From Sphingobacterium sp. (lineage in GTDB: Bacteria > Bacteroidota > Bacteroidia > Sphingobacteriales > Sphingobacteriaceae), in NCBI GenBank assembly GCA_029239355.1, contig JAQZAZ010000016.1, forward strand, positions 1-58,829: a DNA stretch of 58,829 nucleotides, written 5' to 3'. Positions 27,334 through 35,556 of the stretch are shown here, one piece after another. The stretch's first letter is position 1. The number at the start of each line of letters is the position of its first letter. The position numbers were made by a program, and so were the translations under genes. The notes under the pieces were generated by a model. The model ran no database searches, had not been told where the DNA came from, and saw only the letters and a list, made by a program, of their open reading frames with translations.

Positions 27334-27370
27334 AATATCCCTGAATTCAGCTAAAGAAAATAGGGATATT
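27334..27370 (+). terminator. Putative terminator of the ABC exporter gene
   Basis: Perfect 9-bp arms AATATCCCT and AGGGATATT around a 19-nt loop, then CTATTTT. It lies 45 nt past the stop codon. A perfect TACATTTG -7 element for the next gene follows at 27377-27384. Confidence 0.6.
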
Positions 27371-27422
27371 CTATTTTACATTTGCCTTATACATTTACAT
27401 CACAATTTATCGTATAAGTATC

Positions 27423-27767
27423 ATGGAGAGAAACTCAGTGCAGAGCACATCATCAAACGAAGGCAAAACAGTTGCTATTATTTCCTATTTAACCCTCATC
27501 GGCCTGATCGCTGCCATCATCATGAATAATAAGGAAAAGACTTCTTTAGGTCAGTTCCACATCAGACAAAGTATTGGTATTACCGTCACAGGAATTGCAT
27601 TGGGCTTGTTGCGCTTTATCCCGGGTATTGGTGGAATAATCATGAGTGTTGTCGGTGCAATCTTACTTATCGCTCTTATATTGGGTTTAATTGCGGCATT
27701 CTCGGGCGAGAAGAAAGCCCTTCCTTTTATTGGTGAAAAATATCAGCAATGGTTTAATATGATTTAA
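27423..27767 (+). CDS. Small membrane protein, DUF4870/Tic20-like
   Basis: A 114-aa protein with three hydrophobic segments (about 18-32, 50-68 and 70-92) and the family's KTVAIISYLTLIGLIAA opening and GQFHIRQSIG motif after the first helix. Bacteroidota relatives are often labelled import component proteins; the actual role is unknown. The C-terminal GEKKALPFIGEKYQQWF is also conserved in such proteins. Monocistronic; a -7 element TACATTTG sits 39 nt upstream. Confidence 0.78.
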   Translation: MERNSVQSTSSNEGKTVAIISYLTLIGLIAAIIMNNKEKTSLGQFHIRQSIGITVTGIALGLLRFIPGIGGIIMSVVGAILLIALILGLIAAFSGEKKALPFIGEKYQQWFNMI

Positions 27768-27801
27768 TCCGTTGACTATAAAAAATAATGTTGCAAAAAA
27801 T

Positions 27802-27848
27802 AAAGAGGATGCTAAAGGTTAAAATTTAGAGCTTTTAGCGTCCTCTTT
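27802..27848 (+). terminator. Putative terminator of the DUF4870-like gene
   Basis: Arms AAAGAGGATGCTAAA and TTTAGCGTCCTCTTT pair over 15 bp with one T-G wobble around a 17-nt loop. The T-run is inside the arm rather than after it. About 35 nt past the stop codon. Confidence 0.7.
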
Positions 27849-27972
27849 CGTGTTTGGGCGTACCCATCCTAATTACCTTCTTGGCAAGGACCTTAAGACC
27901 GTATCCAAAAATAGGTTAGGCTAAGCAGATCCCTCTATTTTTCATAAAGCTTTTAGTTTTGCTATCTCGGGA

Positions 27973-29208
27973 TTATACTGGCAGCTGTTCCGGCTTTTCC
28001 ACTTTGAAAAAAATAGCGAACAGGAGCAGACAGAAAAATGAGATCCCTGCCGGTATAAACCATAGGTACTCCCAAAATTGATCCGCATAGCCTGCCTTGA
28101 GATAATCTGACACCGCGCCAGCCACCCAAAATCCAATCAGCATTCCTACGCCATACATGGCAATCGTAATCAGGCCTTGGGCCGAGGCCTTATACTTCTC
28201 TCCTGCAATACGATCGGTATAGATCTGCCCGACGACAAACATAAAATCATAGCAAATTCCATGCAGCACAATACCTAAAATAAGCAGAATCGCTTTTTCC
28301 TGCCCATTTCCAAAAGCAAAGAAAAGATACCGCAATGCCCATGCGGCGATGCCCAATAAAATCATTTTCTTATAGCCCAAACGTTTAAAGAAAAATGGAA
28401 TCAACAGCAAACAGATCGCTTCTGAAAACTGTCCCAATGCCATTTTTGCGGTTGGATTTGCCATACCGACATTAACCAAAAAAGGGTTGGCATTTTGATA
28501 ATAGAACGAAATGGGTATACAGATCACAATCGCGGTAACAAAAAATATTAGGAAACTCTTTTGTTTTAACAGCCGCAGGGCATCTAAGCCAATGGCTTTT
28601 CCAAAATCAAATTTTTCGCCTTTTACCTGTATCTGTGGTGTAGTCTTTGGAAGAAACAAGCTAAACAATGCTAAAAGGACAGAACACACAGCGCCCATAA
28701 TAAAGGTATTGTGCAAAGCGCCCTGAGTAATTGCTTCAGGACTATCCCAACGGAATAAATAGCTGATCACGAGCCCAGAACAAATCCACCCGACTGTACC
28801 CCAAACACGTATCCCGGGAAAATATCTTTTGGCGTCCCCTATATGCCGGAAAGCAATACTATTGGAAAGGGACAGCGACGACATATAAGCCATGAAGTAA
28901 ACAAAAACATAAGGGTAAAAATGACCGGCATCAGGTGCTTGGGACATCCCATAAAGCAATGCAGCGCCTATGAGATGTAAAACCGAGAGTACCCGCTCCG
29001 CATTAAAATAGCGGTCTGCCACAAAACCAACAAAGAAAGGCGCGAAAACCGCACCCAGGGACTGGGTAGAAAATATATTGGCAACTTCCATTCCGGAGGC
29101 ATTCAGGGATTTTATCAGGTAGGTACCCAGTGTAACAAACCAAGCTCCTTTAATAAAATACTCCAAAAACATCATCAGGGACAATTGGAGTCGTAAAGTA
29201 AGTGTCAT
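27973..29208 (-). CDS. Nucleoside:H+ symporter (NupG-type MFS permease)
   Basis: A 411-aa inner-membrane permease with twelve predicted TM helices. The N-terminal LMMFLEYFIKGAWFVTLGTYL and the RHIGDAKRYFPGIRVWGTVGWI segment after TM4 are typical of the nucleoside-proton symporter family. The FDFMFVVGQIYTDRIAGEK-like loop (YDFMFVVGQIYTDR) before TM10 is also characteristic. It would import nucleosides for salvage. It lies 265 nt after the M19 dipeptidase gene and so is probably a separate unit. Confidence 0.88.
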   Translation of the reverse strand: MTLTLRLQLSLMMFLEYFIKGAWFVTLGTYLIKSLNASGMEVANIFSTQSLGAVFAPFFVGFVADRYFNAERVLSVLHLIGAALLYGMSQAPDAGHFYPYVFVYFMAYMSSLSLSNSIAFRHIGDAKRYFPGIRVWGTVGWICSGLVISYLFRWDSPEAITQGALHNTFIMGAVCSVLLALFSLFLPKTTPQIQVKGEKFDFGKAIGLDALRLLKQKSFLIFFVTAIVICIPISFYYQNANPFLVNVGMANPTAKMALGQFSEAICLLLIPFFFKRLGYKKMILLGIAAWALRYLFFAFGNGQEKAILLILGIVLHGICYDFMFVVGQIYTDRIAGEKYKASAQGLITIAMYGVGMLIGFWVAGAVSDYLKAGYADQFWEYLWFIPAGISFFCLLLFAIFFKVEKPEQLPV

Positions 29209-29473
29209 AACGGTTTAGAATTGTTTCTGTTTACGAATATATCATTTATTTAGCACACCTATCAATCAGGTAAGCATACCTCCGTGTAACGATCTGCTTA
29301 CCATATTCCCTCTGACCTGTACTCATGATGTCACCCTGAAACTCCTGAGCAAAGGCCACATGCATTCGAGGTAATCCTGTTGTCAGCGATCATTATGTTC
29401 ATCCGATTAAACAAGAGGCTACCCACATGAGGTTAAGCTTATGTATAATATAACACGATCCGCGGAGCTGTTA
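29209..29473. other. Gap between M19 dipeptidase and nucleoside permease genes
   Basis: 265 nt without a gene. It holds a stem with perfect 8-bp arms GGTAAGCA and TGCTTACC (29269-29302), which lies in the leader of the permease, and a short stem CGGAG/CTCCG (29463-29481) over the dipeptidase stop codon. No promoter element was clear. Confidence 0.4.
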
Positions 29474-30565
29474 CTACTCCGGCAGGGCATTTCGCATAAA
29501 ATTCAACCAGTTTTGGTTGGCAATTTTTTCAAGATCAGTATTGCTGTAGCCACGTTGCTTCAATAGTCCGAAAACCTTTTGGATATCAGCGATGGTTTCC
29601 AGATCGTAAGGACATTGTTCCCGACCAAAGGCCCCATCCAGATCACTCCCTACCCCAACATGATTGACATTGCCCGCCAACTGACAGATATGATCAATGT
29701 TATCGGCCATGATTTCCATCGAACAATTGCTGGATTTGGGATCAGATATACCACGTACCCAGTTGGGCACCATCATCCAGGCATCTAAAGCAACGCCGAT
29801 AACGGCTCCCTTCTCCACCAGAATCTTGATCATCTCATCGCTAAACTGCCGGTTGTGATCCACAAACTTCCGACAATTGTTATGGCTGGCCCAGATTGGT
29901 CCATGATATCGCCCTATCGCATCCCAAAACGCATCATCATTGAGGTGCGTAGCATCAAGGATCATACCCAACCGCTCCATTTCGTGCAGTAACTGGAGGC
30001 CTTGCGCATTAAGCCTACCGGAAGAATCGGTCCCGTTGGCATATCTCCCCGGGCCGTAATGTGCCGGACCAATTGCACGCAAACCGTAATTATAAGCCTT
30101 TTCCACATAGCTAATATCCATCAAAGAATCAGCTCCTTCCAAGCTCAGTAGATAACCAATCGGCTTAGGAGTCTGATCCGTTCCGTCAGACCACAACGCT
30201 ATATGCTGATCCAAATCAGACTTTGTCTTGATCATTTTCAGGTGCCCATCTGCCTCCATGGCTTTATACCAAGCCAATTGTCCTTGTGTCTGCGCCCAAG
30301 CCTGCTCTGCTGAGTACCAGCCCGGCAATGTGCTATCGGGGCGCACAAAACGTGCAATCTGTGTTGCGACGACTATACCGATGTTCCCTTTGCGTAGTTC
30401 TTCAAAAGTAACCGTAGCTTTTGCCCGGTCGGGTTTATCGTTCATCCCCTGCTCTCTCCGGTTTAATTCCTGAATGGGGAGCCGAAGATCGCGGTTCCAT
30501 TCCATGGCGTTCATGCTCAGGTCTAAGTGTGCATCTACCACCAAGGGCATTTCAAATTCGTACAT
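29474..30565 (-). CDS. Membrane dipeptidase (peptidase family M19)
   Basis: A 363-aa binuclear zinc dipeptidase. Metal ligands H13 and D15 lie in VDAHLDLSMN, the bridging Glu is probably in LLSLEGADSL, and later ligands lie in DATHLND and SHNNCRKF. GVGSDLDGAFG near the C-terminus carries the conserved Asp. M19 enzymes cleave dipeptides, including those with a C-terminal D-residue, which suits its operon. No signal peptide is seen, so it acts in the cytoplasm. It starts 1 nt after the D-threonine-aldolase-like gene. Confidence 0.9.
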   Translation of the reverse strand: MYEFEMPLVVDAHLDLSMNAMEWNRDLRLPIQELNRREQGMNDKPDRAKATVTFEELRKGNIGIVVATQIARFVRPDSTLPGWYSAEQAWAQTQGQLAWYKAMEADGHLKMIKTKSDLDQHIALWSDGTDQTPKPIGYLLSLEGADSLMDISYVEKAYNYGLRAIGPAHYGPGRYANGTDSSGRLNAQGLQLLHEMERLGMILDATHLNDDAFWDAIGRYHGPIWASHNNCRKFVDHNRQFSDEMIKILVEKGAVIGVALDAWMMVPNWVRGISDPKSSNCSMEIMADNIDHICQLAGNVNHVGVGSDLDGAFGREQCPYDLETIADIQKVFGLLKQRGYSNTDLEKIANQNWLNFMRNALPE

Positions 30566-30566
30566 A

Positions 30567-31673
30567 TCAATAATTTATCTTTTTACTTCGAGCAGATACC
30601 TTCCAAACCTGTTCAACAGTGCCCTTGTCTACGACATGTAACTCGTCGTAACAAGCGACTGTAGGACAGATGTGCCGCGGCACACAGAACAACTCATCAC
30701 CTATCTTAAAGTCGGCACTGTCCCTGACCTCAACCACGAGATGTTCTTCACTCTGCATTTTAATCTCACCAATCCGCGGGTCAAAAAATTTGACACGGGG
30801 CTGTGGCGATTCGCAGGCAACAGACTTGTACCCAAGATCCAAGCAGAGATGCTTGTGATCTACAATGGAAACAACACGTGTCAGCAACACCGCGGCAACT
30901 AAAAAGTCCTGTTCCGCATAATTTTCGGCGTAACCAAAATCCCAAAACACAAAGGTGCCCGGGCTACATTCCACATCATGACGTCCTGCATGGAACGGAA
31001 AACTTGGCGATCCCCCGATCACCTTTGTTAGGGGCGTAGAAGTAGAGCCTTGTGCCATCAGGTAAGCCATGTCGAGCGCACTGTAAGCCTGCTGACTTTG
31101 TTCTTGGCGTATTGTGTAATCTTTATCGTGGATATGGCCATCGTAGCCGTGTACACCGACCAGTTGAATACCATCCAACAACTGAATAGCTAATACAAGA
31201 CGTTCCATTTGCGCAATAGAAGCCCCCGTACGCCCCATACCAATGTTTACATCGATATATATTGCGATAGATTTGCCTCTTTCTAGCCCTCGTATTGACA
31301 GCTGATTTGCAGAATCCGCATTGTCTACCAGGCAGGCATAGTGTGTATTGGGAAATGCATCGATCAAGCGCAACAAACGATCAATCTTTGGCCCCACCGG
31401 CTGGTAGGCCAACAAAACATCCTTTGCTCCGACCGTACCAAGCAGTTCGGCCTCAGCAATGGTGGCACATTTGAATTTGTTAATCCCCTTTTCCAGCAAC
31501 AGTTGACAGACTTCTTTACATTTGTTAGTTTTGATATGGGGCCGTAAACGATTTACGTCCCCTTGCACAAACTTCAGTGCGCGATCAATATTCCGAACAA
31601 TACGATCAGGATACAGCAGCAGTGCCGGTGAATCTACCTGATCAACATTTTGTACCCGATACCAAGTTTCCAT
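30567..31673 (-). CDS. D-threonine aldolase / D-serine dehydratase-like PLP enzyme
   Basis: A fold-type III (alanine-racemase-like) PLP enzyme of 368 aa from ATG 31673. A longer frame to 31814 exists but would overlap RidA and adds 47 residues unlike the family. Lys48 in RPHIKTNK is the expected Schiff-base lysine. The C-terminal metal site His334-x-Cys336 in PRHICPTVACYDEL is the zinc motif of the D-serine dehydratase/D-threonine aldolase group. It would break down a beta-hydroxy D-amino acid. It lies 10 nt after ridA and 1 nt before the M19 dipeptidase gene. Which D-amino acid it uses cannot be told. Confidence 0.87.
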   Translation of the reverse strand: METWYRVQNVDQVDSPALLLYPDRIVRNIDRALKFVQGDVNRLRPHIKTNKCKEVCQLLLEKGINKFKCATIAEAELLGTVGAKDVLLAYQPVGPKIDRLLRLIDAFPNTHYACLVDNADSANQLSIRGLERGKSIAIYIDVNIGMGRTGASIAQMERLVLAIQLLDGIQLVGVHGYDGHIHDKDYTIRQEQSQQAYSALDMAYLMAQGSTSTPLTKVIGGSPSFPFHAGRHDVECSPGTFVFWDFGYAENYAEQDFLVAAVLLTRVVSIVDHKHLCLDLGYKSVACESPQPRVKFFDPRIGEIKMQSEEHLVVEVRDSADFKIGDELFCVPRHICPTVACYDELHVVDKGTVEQVWKVSARSKKINY

Positions 31674-31683
31674 GCCCCACTGA

Positions 31684-32154
31684 TTAATGCAATTCGAATA
31701 GTGCTTCGATCTCAACAGGAATATTATCCGGTAAAGAGCCGAAACCGACAGCGCTACGTGTACCGATTCCATTTTCTTCACCCCAGACCGCAGCAAACAA
31801 CTCACTGCAACCATTGATCACGCTGGGATGATATAGAAAATCGGGTGTACAGTTGACCATACCCAATACCTTAATGACCCGCTTAATTTTATTTAATGAG
31901 CCCAAATTGGTTTTGATCGTCGATAGCATCGTCAAACCTACCTGTCTGGCCGCAAGTTTTCCATCCTCAGGGCTGATATCACTACCAATCCTTCCAATAA
32001 TGAGTGAAGCGTCATCCTGTACCGGTCCATGGCCAGAAAGATAAAGATATTTGCCATCAATCACATATGGTTTATATACACCTTTAGGTGCCGGTGCTGG
32101 CGGTAATGTCAAACCTAATTTTTCAAATTGTTCGTCTGCGTTGTACATCATCAA
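31684..32154 (-). CDS. RidA/YjgF-family protein
   Basis: A 156-aa protein of the Rid family, trimeric enamine/imine deaminases that hydrolyse 2-aminoacrylate and related by-products of PLP enzymes. The LYLSGHGPVQ, TMLSTIKTNLGS and GTRSAVGFGSLPDNIPVEIEA segments match, with the Arg expected at the active site in TRSAVG. It has about 25 extra N-terminal residues against E. coli RidA. Placed between the permease (27 nt) and the PLP enzyme (10 nt), it probably protects against the enamine made by the next gene's product. Confidence 0.9.
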   Translation of the reverse strand: MMMYNADEQFEKLGLTLPPAPAPKGVYKPYVIDGKYLYLSGHGPVQDDASLIIGRIGSDISPEDGKLAARQVGLTMLSTIKTNLGSLNKIKRVIKVLGMVNCTPDFLYHPSVINGCSELFAAVWGEENGIGTRSAVGFGSLPDNIPVEIEALFELH

Positions 32155-32181
32155 TGATTTTAAAGTTTAAAAATATAAGAG

Positions 32182-33510
32182 CTAATATAAAATTATTTGC
32201 AATAGCAAAACAGCTACAAGCCCAACAATGGAAACGATCGCTTCCATGACCGACCAAGAAAATAACGTATTCTTGACACTCAGGCCAAAATATTCCTTGA
32301 ATAGCCAAAAGCCAGCGTCGTTGACGTGGGAAAACATGAGACTTCCTGCCCCAATTGCCAGAACCATTAGATTGGGATCAACCTTACTTGCTGTTACGAC
32401 AGGTAACAGAACACCTGCTGCCGTCAGCGCAGCAACTGTCGCGGACCCGACGCAGCCTCTAATGACCGCAGTAATTAACCAAGCTAACAATAAAGGCGAA
32501 ATAGGAAGTTGCTGTAGGGAATTGGCAAGCAATAGGCTCACACCACTATCTTCCATCACTTGTTTGAACACACCTGATCCGGCAATAATCAGCAGGATCA
32601 TCGCGATATCGCGGACTGCGGATTCATAGATTGACATCACATTCACCACGGAACGACCAAGTCTCAATCCCAACAAATAGGTAGCCACAACAATAGCAAT
32701 GACCATCACAACTGTTGGACTACCTATAAATTTCAACCAACGTTGTACTGTCCCATCCTCTGTAGCGTATAGATAGGGTATGAGTGTAAACAAGATAATC
32801 AACAGAACGGGAAGTAGTGCCACCACCATACTTGTACCAACAGTGGGCCGTTTATATTCCAGCTGCTCAGCAGTTTTCTCCAGCCGAAATATGGATTCCT
32901 GACTGGGGAGCATGTTTTTCAGCCGACGGCCAAAGATTGGTCCACCTAATATAATCGCTGGAATAGCAATCAAAAGACCATAAATCAGAGTCAGCCCCAT
33001 GTCTGCATGAAATAATGCCACTAATGCAACAGGAGAAGGATGAGGCGGAATAAACCCGTGCGTTACCGACAATGCGGCCAACATGGGTAAACCGATATAC
33101 ACAGCAGGCAACTTATAACGATAGGAGATCGAAAAAATTAAGGGTACCAATAAGACAAAACCAATACCATAGAACAAGGGAATCCCCACCACAAAACCTG
33201 TCAACATCAAGCCCCATTGCAAGTATTTCTCCCCCATTAGACGGACCATCTGTGAGGCAATGATTTCCGCAGCGCCACTTTCAGCAACAATCTTCCCCAA
33301 CATTGCACCAAGCACAATAATCAGTGTTAGGCTGCCCATCACCCCTGCAATCCCTTTTTCGACAGTACCAACCAGTTGGTCTGGCGCAATCCCCAAACAC
33401 AAACCACTGAGAATAGAAACCAATAAAAAGGAAAGAAACGCATTTATCTTAAAATAAGTAATGCATAGGATAAGCAAGCAAATACTGCTTACAATGAGGA
33501 TTATGGTCAT
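32182..33510 (-). CDS. GntP-family permease (gluconate or D-serine type)
   Basis: A 442-aa proton symporter with about twelve TM segments and the family's VTHGFIPPHPSPVALVALF signature near residue 150, plus a GSATVAALTAAG segment near 355. The GntP family contains gluconate permeases and the D-serine permease DsdX. As head of an operon with D-amino-acid and Rid enzymes, D-serine or another D-amino acid is the more likely substrate here; that is inference from neighbours. Confidence 0.88.
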   Translation of the reverse strand: MTIILIVSSICLLILCITYFKINAFLSFLLVSILSGLCLGIAPDQLVGTVEKGIAGVMGSLTLIIVLGAMLGKIVAESGAAEIIASQMVRLMGEKYLQWGLMLTGFVVGIPLFYGIGFVLLVPLIFSISYRYKLPAVYIGLPMLAALSVTHGFIPPHPSPVALVALFHADMGLTLIYGLLIAIPAIILGGPIFGRRLKNMLPSQESIFRLEKTAEQLEYKRPTVGTSMVVALLPVLLIILFTLIPYLYATEDGTVQRWLKFIGSPTVVMVIAIVVATYLLGLRLGRSVVNVMSIYESAVRDIAMILLIIAGSGVFKQVMEDSGVSLLLANSLQQLPISPLLLAWLITAVIRGCVGSATVAALTAAGVLLPVVTASKVDPNLMVLAIGAGSLMFSHVNDAGFWLFKEYFGLSVKNTLFSWSVMEAIVSIVGLVAVLLLQIILY

Positions 33511-33976
33511 TATATTATTATTAGGTCCGAGCCTTCAAAAAGAGGCGTAATAAAATTTTGGTCTAGTAAATCATTTTTTCATTCTGAAAGTACAATTATT
33601 TTCCAATTTATGCAAGTAAAATTGAAATATAATACACATATCGCTGCTTCGCAAAGCAAAATTTGAGCAGCTATTAAACCGAACTTCCGCATCGAAGATT
33701 CAGCTCGTATGGAATCACTCCGTTTAAAAAAGAGGTATCCAAAGATTATGTTTGAAAACTAATTTGAGTACAAGAAGGAGCAGCCGTTTTAAAGGCTACG
33801 AGGATAATAGAACCTAAAGGAACAACAAAGATTGGTCATATTTTAAGAAAAGGGTCGTCTAAATATGAAGTGTCTCCCCATTTGGTCGAAGACCCGTGGA
33901 ATTCACTTCATATTTTAAACAACCCTTCGTTTATTATCCTGTGGTTTAAGCTGCTATGCAGAAAGGGATAACAAGC
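33511..33976. other. Intergenic region with a long inverted repeat
   Basis: 466 nt without a gene between pepD and the GntP operon. The pepD-proximal part carries the hairpin at 33850-33927; the rest is AT-rich and has only short, broken frames. No promoter was recognised for the operon. Confidence 0.45.
33850..33927 (-). terminator. Long imperfect inverted repeat, probable pepD terminator
   Basis: Arms of 23-24 nt (33850-33872 and 33904-33927) that begin AAGGGT and meet at ATGAAGTG/CACTTCAT pair with a few mismatches. The loop holds a second stem GGTC-GAA-GACC (33884-33894). On the minus strand it is followed by TTTTCTTAAAAT. It is about 50 nt past the pepD stop. The size is larger than a usual terminator and could also be a remnant of a small mobile repeat. 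Confidence 0.55.
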
Positions 33977-35443
33977 TTATTTGCACGGAATTTCCTTTAG
34001 GATTTCAAGAACGAAATTCCAGTATTTCTGAACAGAAGATATAGAAGCACGTTCTGCTGGTGAGTGCGCCCCTAATATCGTTGGTCCAAAGGAAATCATG
34101 TCCATACCTGGATAGTTGGTCCCCAATATACCGCATTCCAATCCGGCATGACAGGCTACAACTTCCGGAGCTTCGCCATGTTGTTTCGTATAAATGGATT
34201 TAAGCACTTCTAAAATTTCAGAATTTGGATTGGGCGCCCATCCCGGATAATTACCAGAGAACTCCACTTCAAAACCACCTAATTCAAAGGCTGCCTGCAA
34301 AGAATACGCCAGGTCAAACTTGGATGTTTCGACCGAAGATCTGGTTAAACATTTAATCGCAATCTGCCCATCCCCTACTTCAACTTTAGCGATATTGTTG
34401 GAAGTTTCAACGAGATCCTCAAAATCAGCACTCACACGGTAAACACCGTTCAAAGCCGCGTAAATAGAATGGATCAAATTCTCCTGCACTTGAACAGGAA
34501 TAACTTCCGCATGAGCAATATCACTCGGTTCAACCACGATCTCTATAGCGGGTTCAGTGGTGGCAAACTCGAATTTGATGGCCTGAGCCAATTGTGTGAG
34601 TTCCTCGACGAAAACTGCCGATTTATCTTTATCAACGACTACGTTGGCTACACTTTCCCGCGGGATCGCATTGCGAAGGCTTCCCCCCAATAAGGATGCG
34701 ATACGTAATCCATAGCGTTCATTTGCCTTAAATAACAACCGGTTCATCACCTTATTGGCATTGGCATACCCCTTATGAATATCCATGCCTGAATGTCCTC
34801 CATGCAAGCCTTTTACAGTAAGCTCAAACGATGAGGTATCTAAAGGACAGGCCTCGGCGATATAAGATTGTGTTGCAGTAACATCAATACCACCCGCACA
34901 ACCGATGTCAATCTCATGATCATTTTCAGTATCCAGATTCAATAAGATCTCGCCTGACAGAACGCCTCCTTTTAATCCCAATGCTCCAGTCATTCCAGTT
35001 TCCTCATCTATGGTAAACAAAGCTTCAATAGCTGGATGAACGATTTCTGCTGATTCCAAAATAGACATGATTGTCGCAACGCCCAGTCCATTATCTGCAC
35101 CCAGCGTAGTTCCTACAGCTTTTACCCAATCCCCATCGACATACATTTTAATGCCTTCGTTATCGAAATCAAAAACAGTATCATTATTCTTCTGGTGAAC
35201 CATATCCAAGTGCGATTGCAATACGATGGTTTTGCGATCTTCCATTCCCAAACTTGCGGATTTCTTGATCAACACATTGCCAATTTCATCCACACTGGTC
35301 GCTAAACCCAATGATTCCCCAAAATCTACCATAAATGCAATGACACGTTCCTCTTTTTTTGAAGCCCTAGGAACAGCATTCAATGCAGCGAAATTTCTCC
35401 AAATTGCTTTTGGTTCTAATTTATCTAAACTATTTTCAGTCAT
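33977..35443 (-). CDS. pepD: Aminoacyl-histidine dipeptidase (M20C, PepD)
   Basis: A 488-aa cytosolic zinc dipeptidase that cleaves Xaa-His and other dipeptides. M20 metal-site motifs are LQSHLDMVHQK near 75, LGADNGLGVA near 113, IDEETGMTGA near 143 (the Glu pair) and NLDTEND near 168. The C-terminal HAGLECGILG and the late SFGPTILGAHSPAE histidine segment complete the site. Length is typical. A perfect -7 element (TAACTTTG on the minus strand, 35471-35464) lies 20 nt upstream. Monocistronic, divergent from the GH130 gene. Confidence 0.95.
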   Translation of the reverse strand: MTENSLDKLEPKAIWRNFAALNAVPRASKKEERVIAFMVDFGESLGLATSVDEIGNVLIKKSASLGMEDRKTIVLQSHLDMVHQKNNDTVFDFDNEGIKMYVDGDWVKAVGTTLGADNGLGVATIMSILESAEIVHPAIEALFTIDEETGMTGALGLKGGVLSGEILLNLDTENDHEIDIGCAGGIDVTATQSYIAEACPLDTSSFELTVKGLHGGHSGMDIHKGYANANKVMNRLLFKANERYGLRIASLLGGSLRNAIPRESVANVVVDKDKSAVFVEELTQLAQAIKFEFATTEPAIEIVVEPSDIAHAEVIPVQVQENLIHSIYAALNGVYRVSADFEDLVETSNNIAKVEVGDGQIAIKCLTRSSVETSKFDLAYSLQAAFELGGFEVEFSGNYPGWAPNPNSEILEVLKSIYTKQHGEAPEVVACHAGLECGILGTNYPGMDMISFGPTILGAHSPAERASISSVQKYWNFVLEILKEIPCK

Positions 35444-35556
35444 ATCTAAAAATTTGTACCCGTCAAAGTTAATCCATTTTTATAATATATCCTGCCATTA
35501 TCCGAAGCTTGTAAAAACAAAATCCCGTCGCTGATCGTTCTTATAGGAGTGTATAC

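Noticed and set aside
31674..31814. N-terminal extension of the D-threonine-aldolase-like enzyme
   Set aside because: It overlaps the ridA coding region and does not resemble the family; ATG 31673 fits both spacing and alignment.
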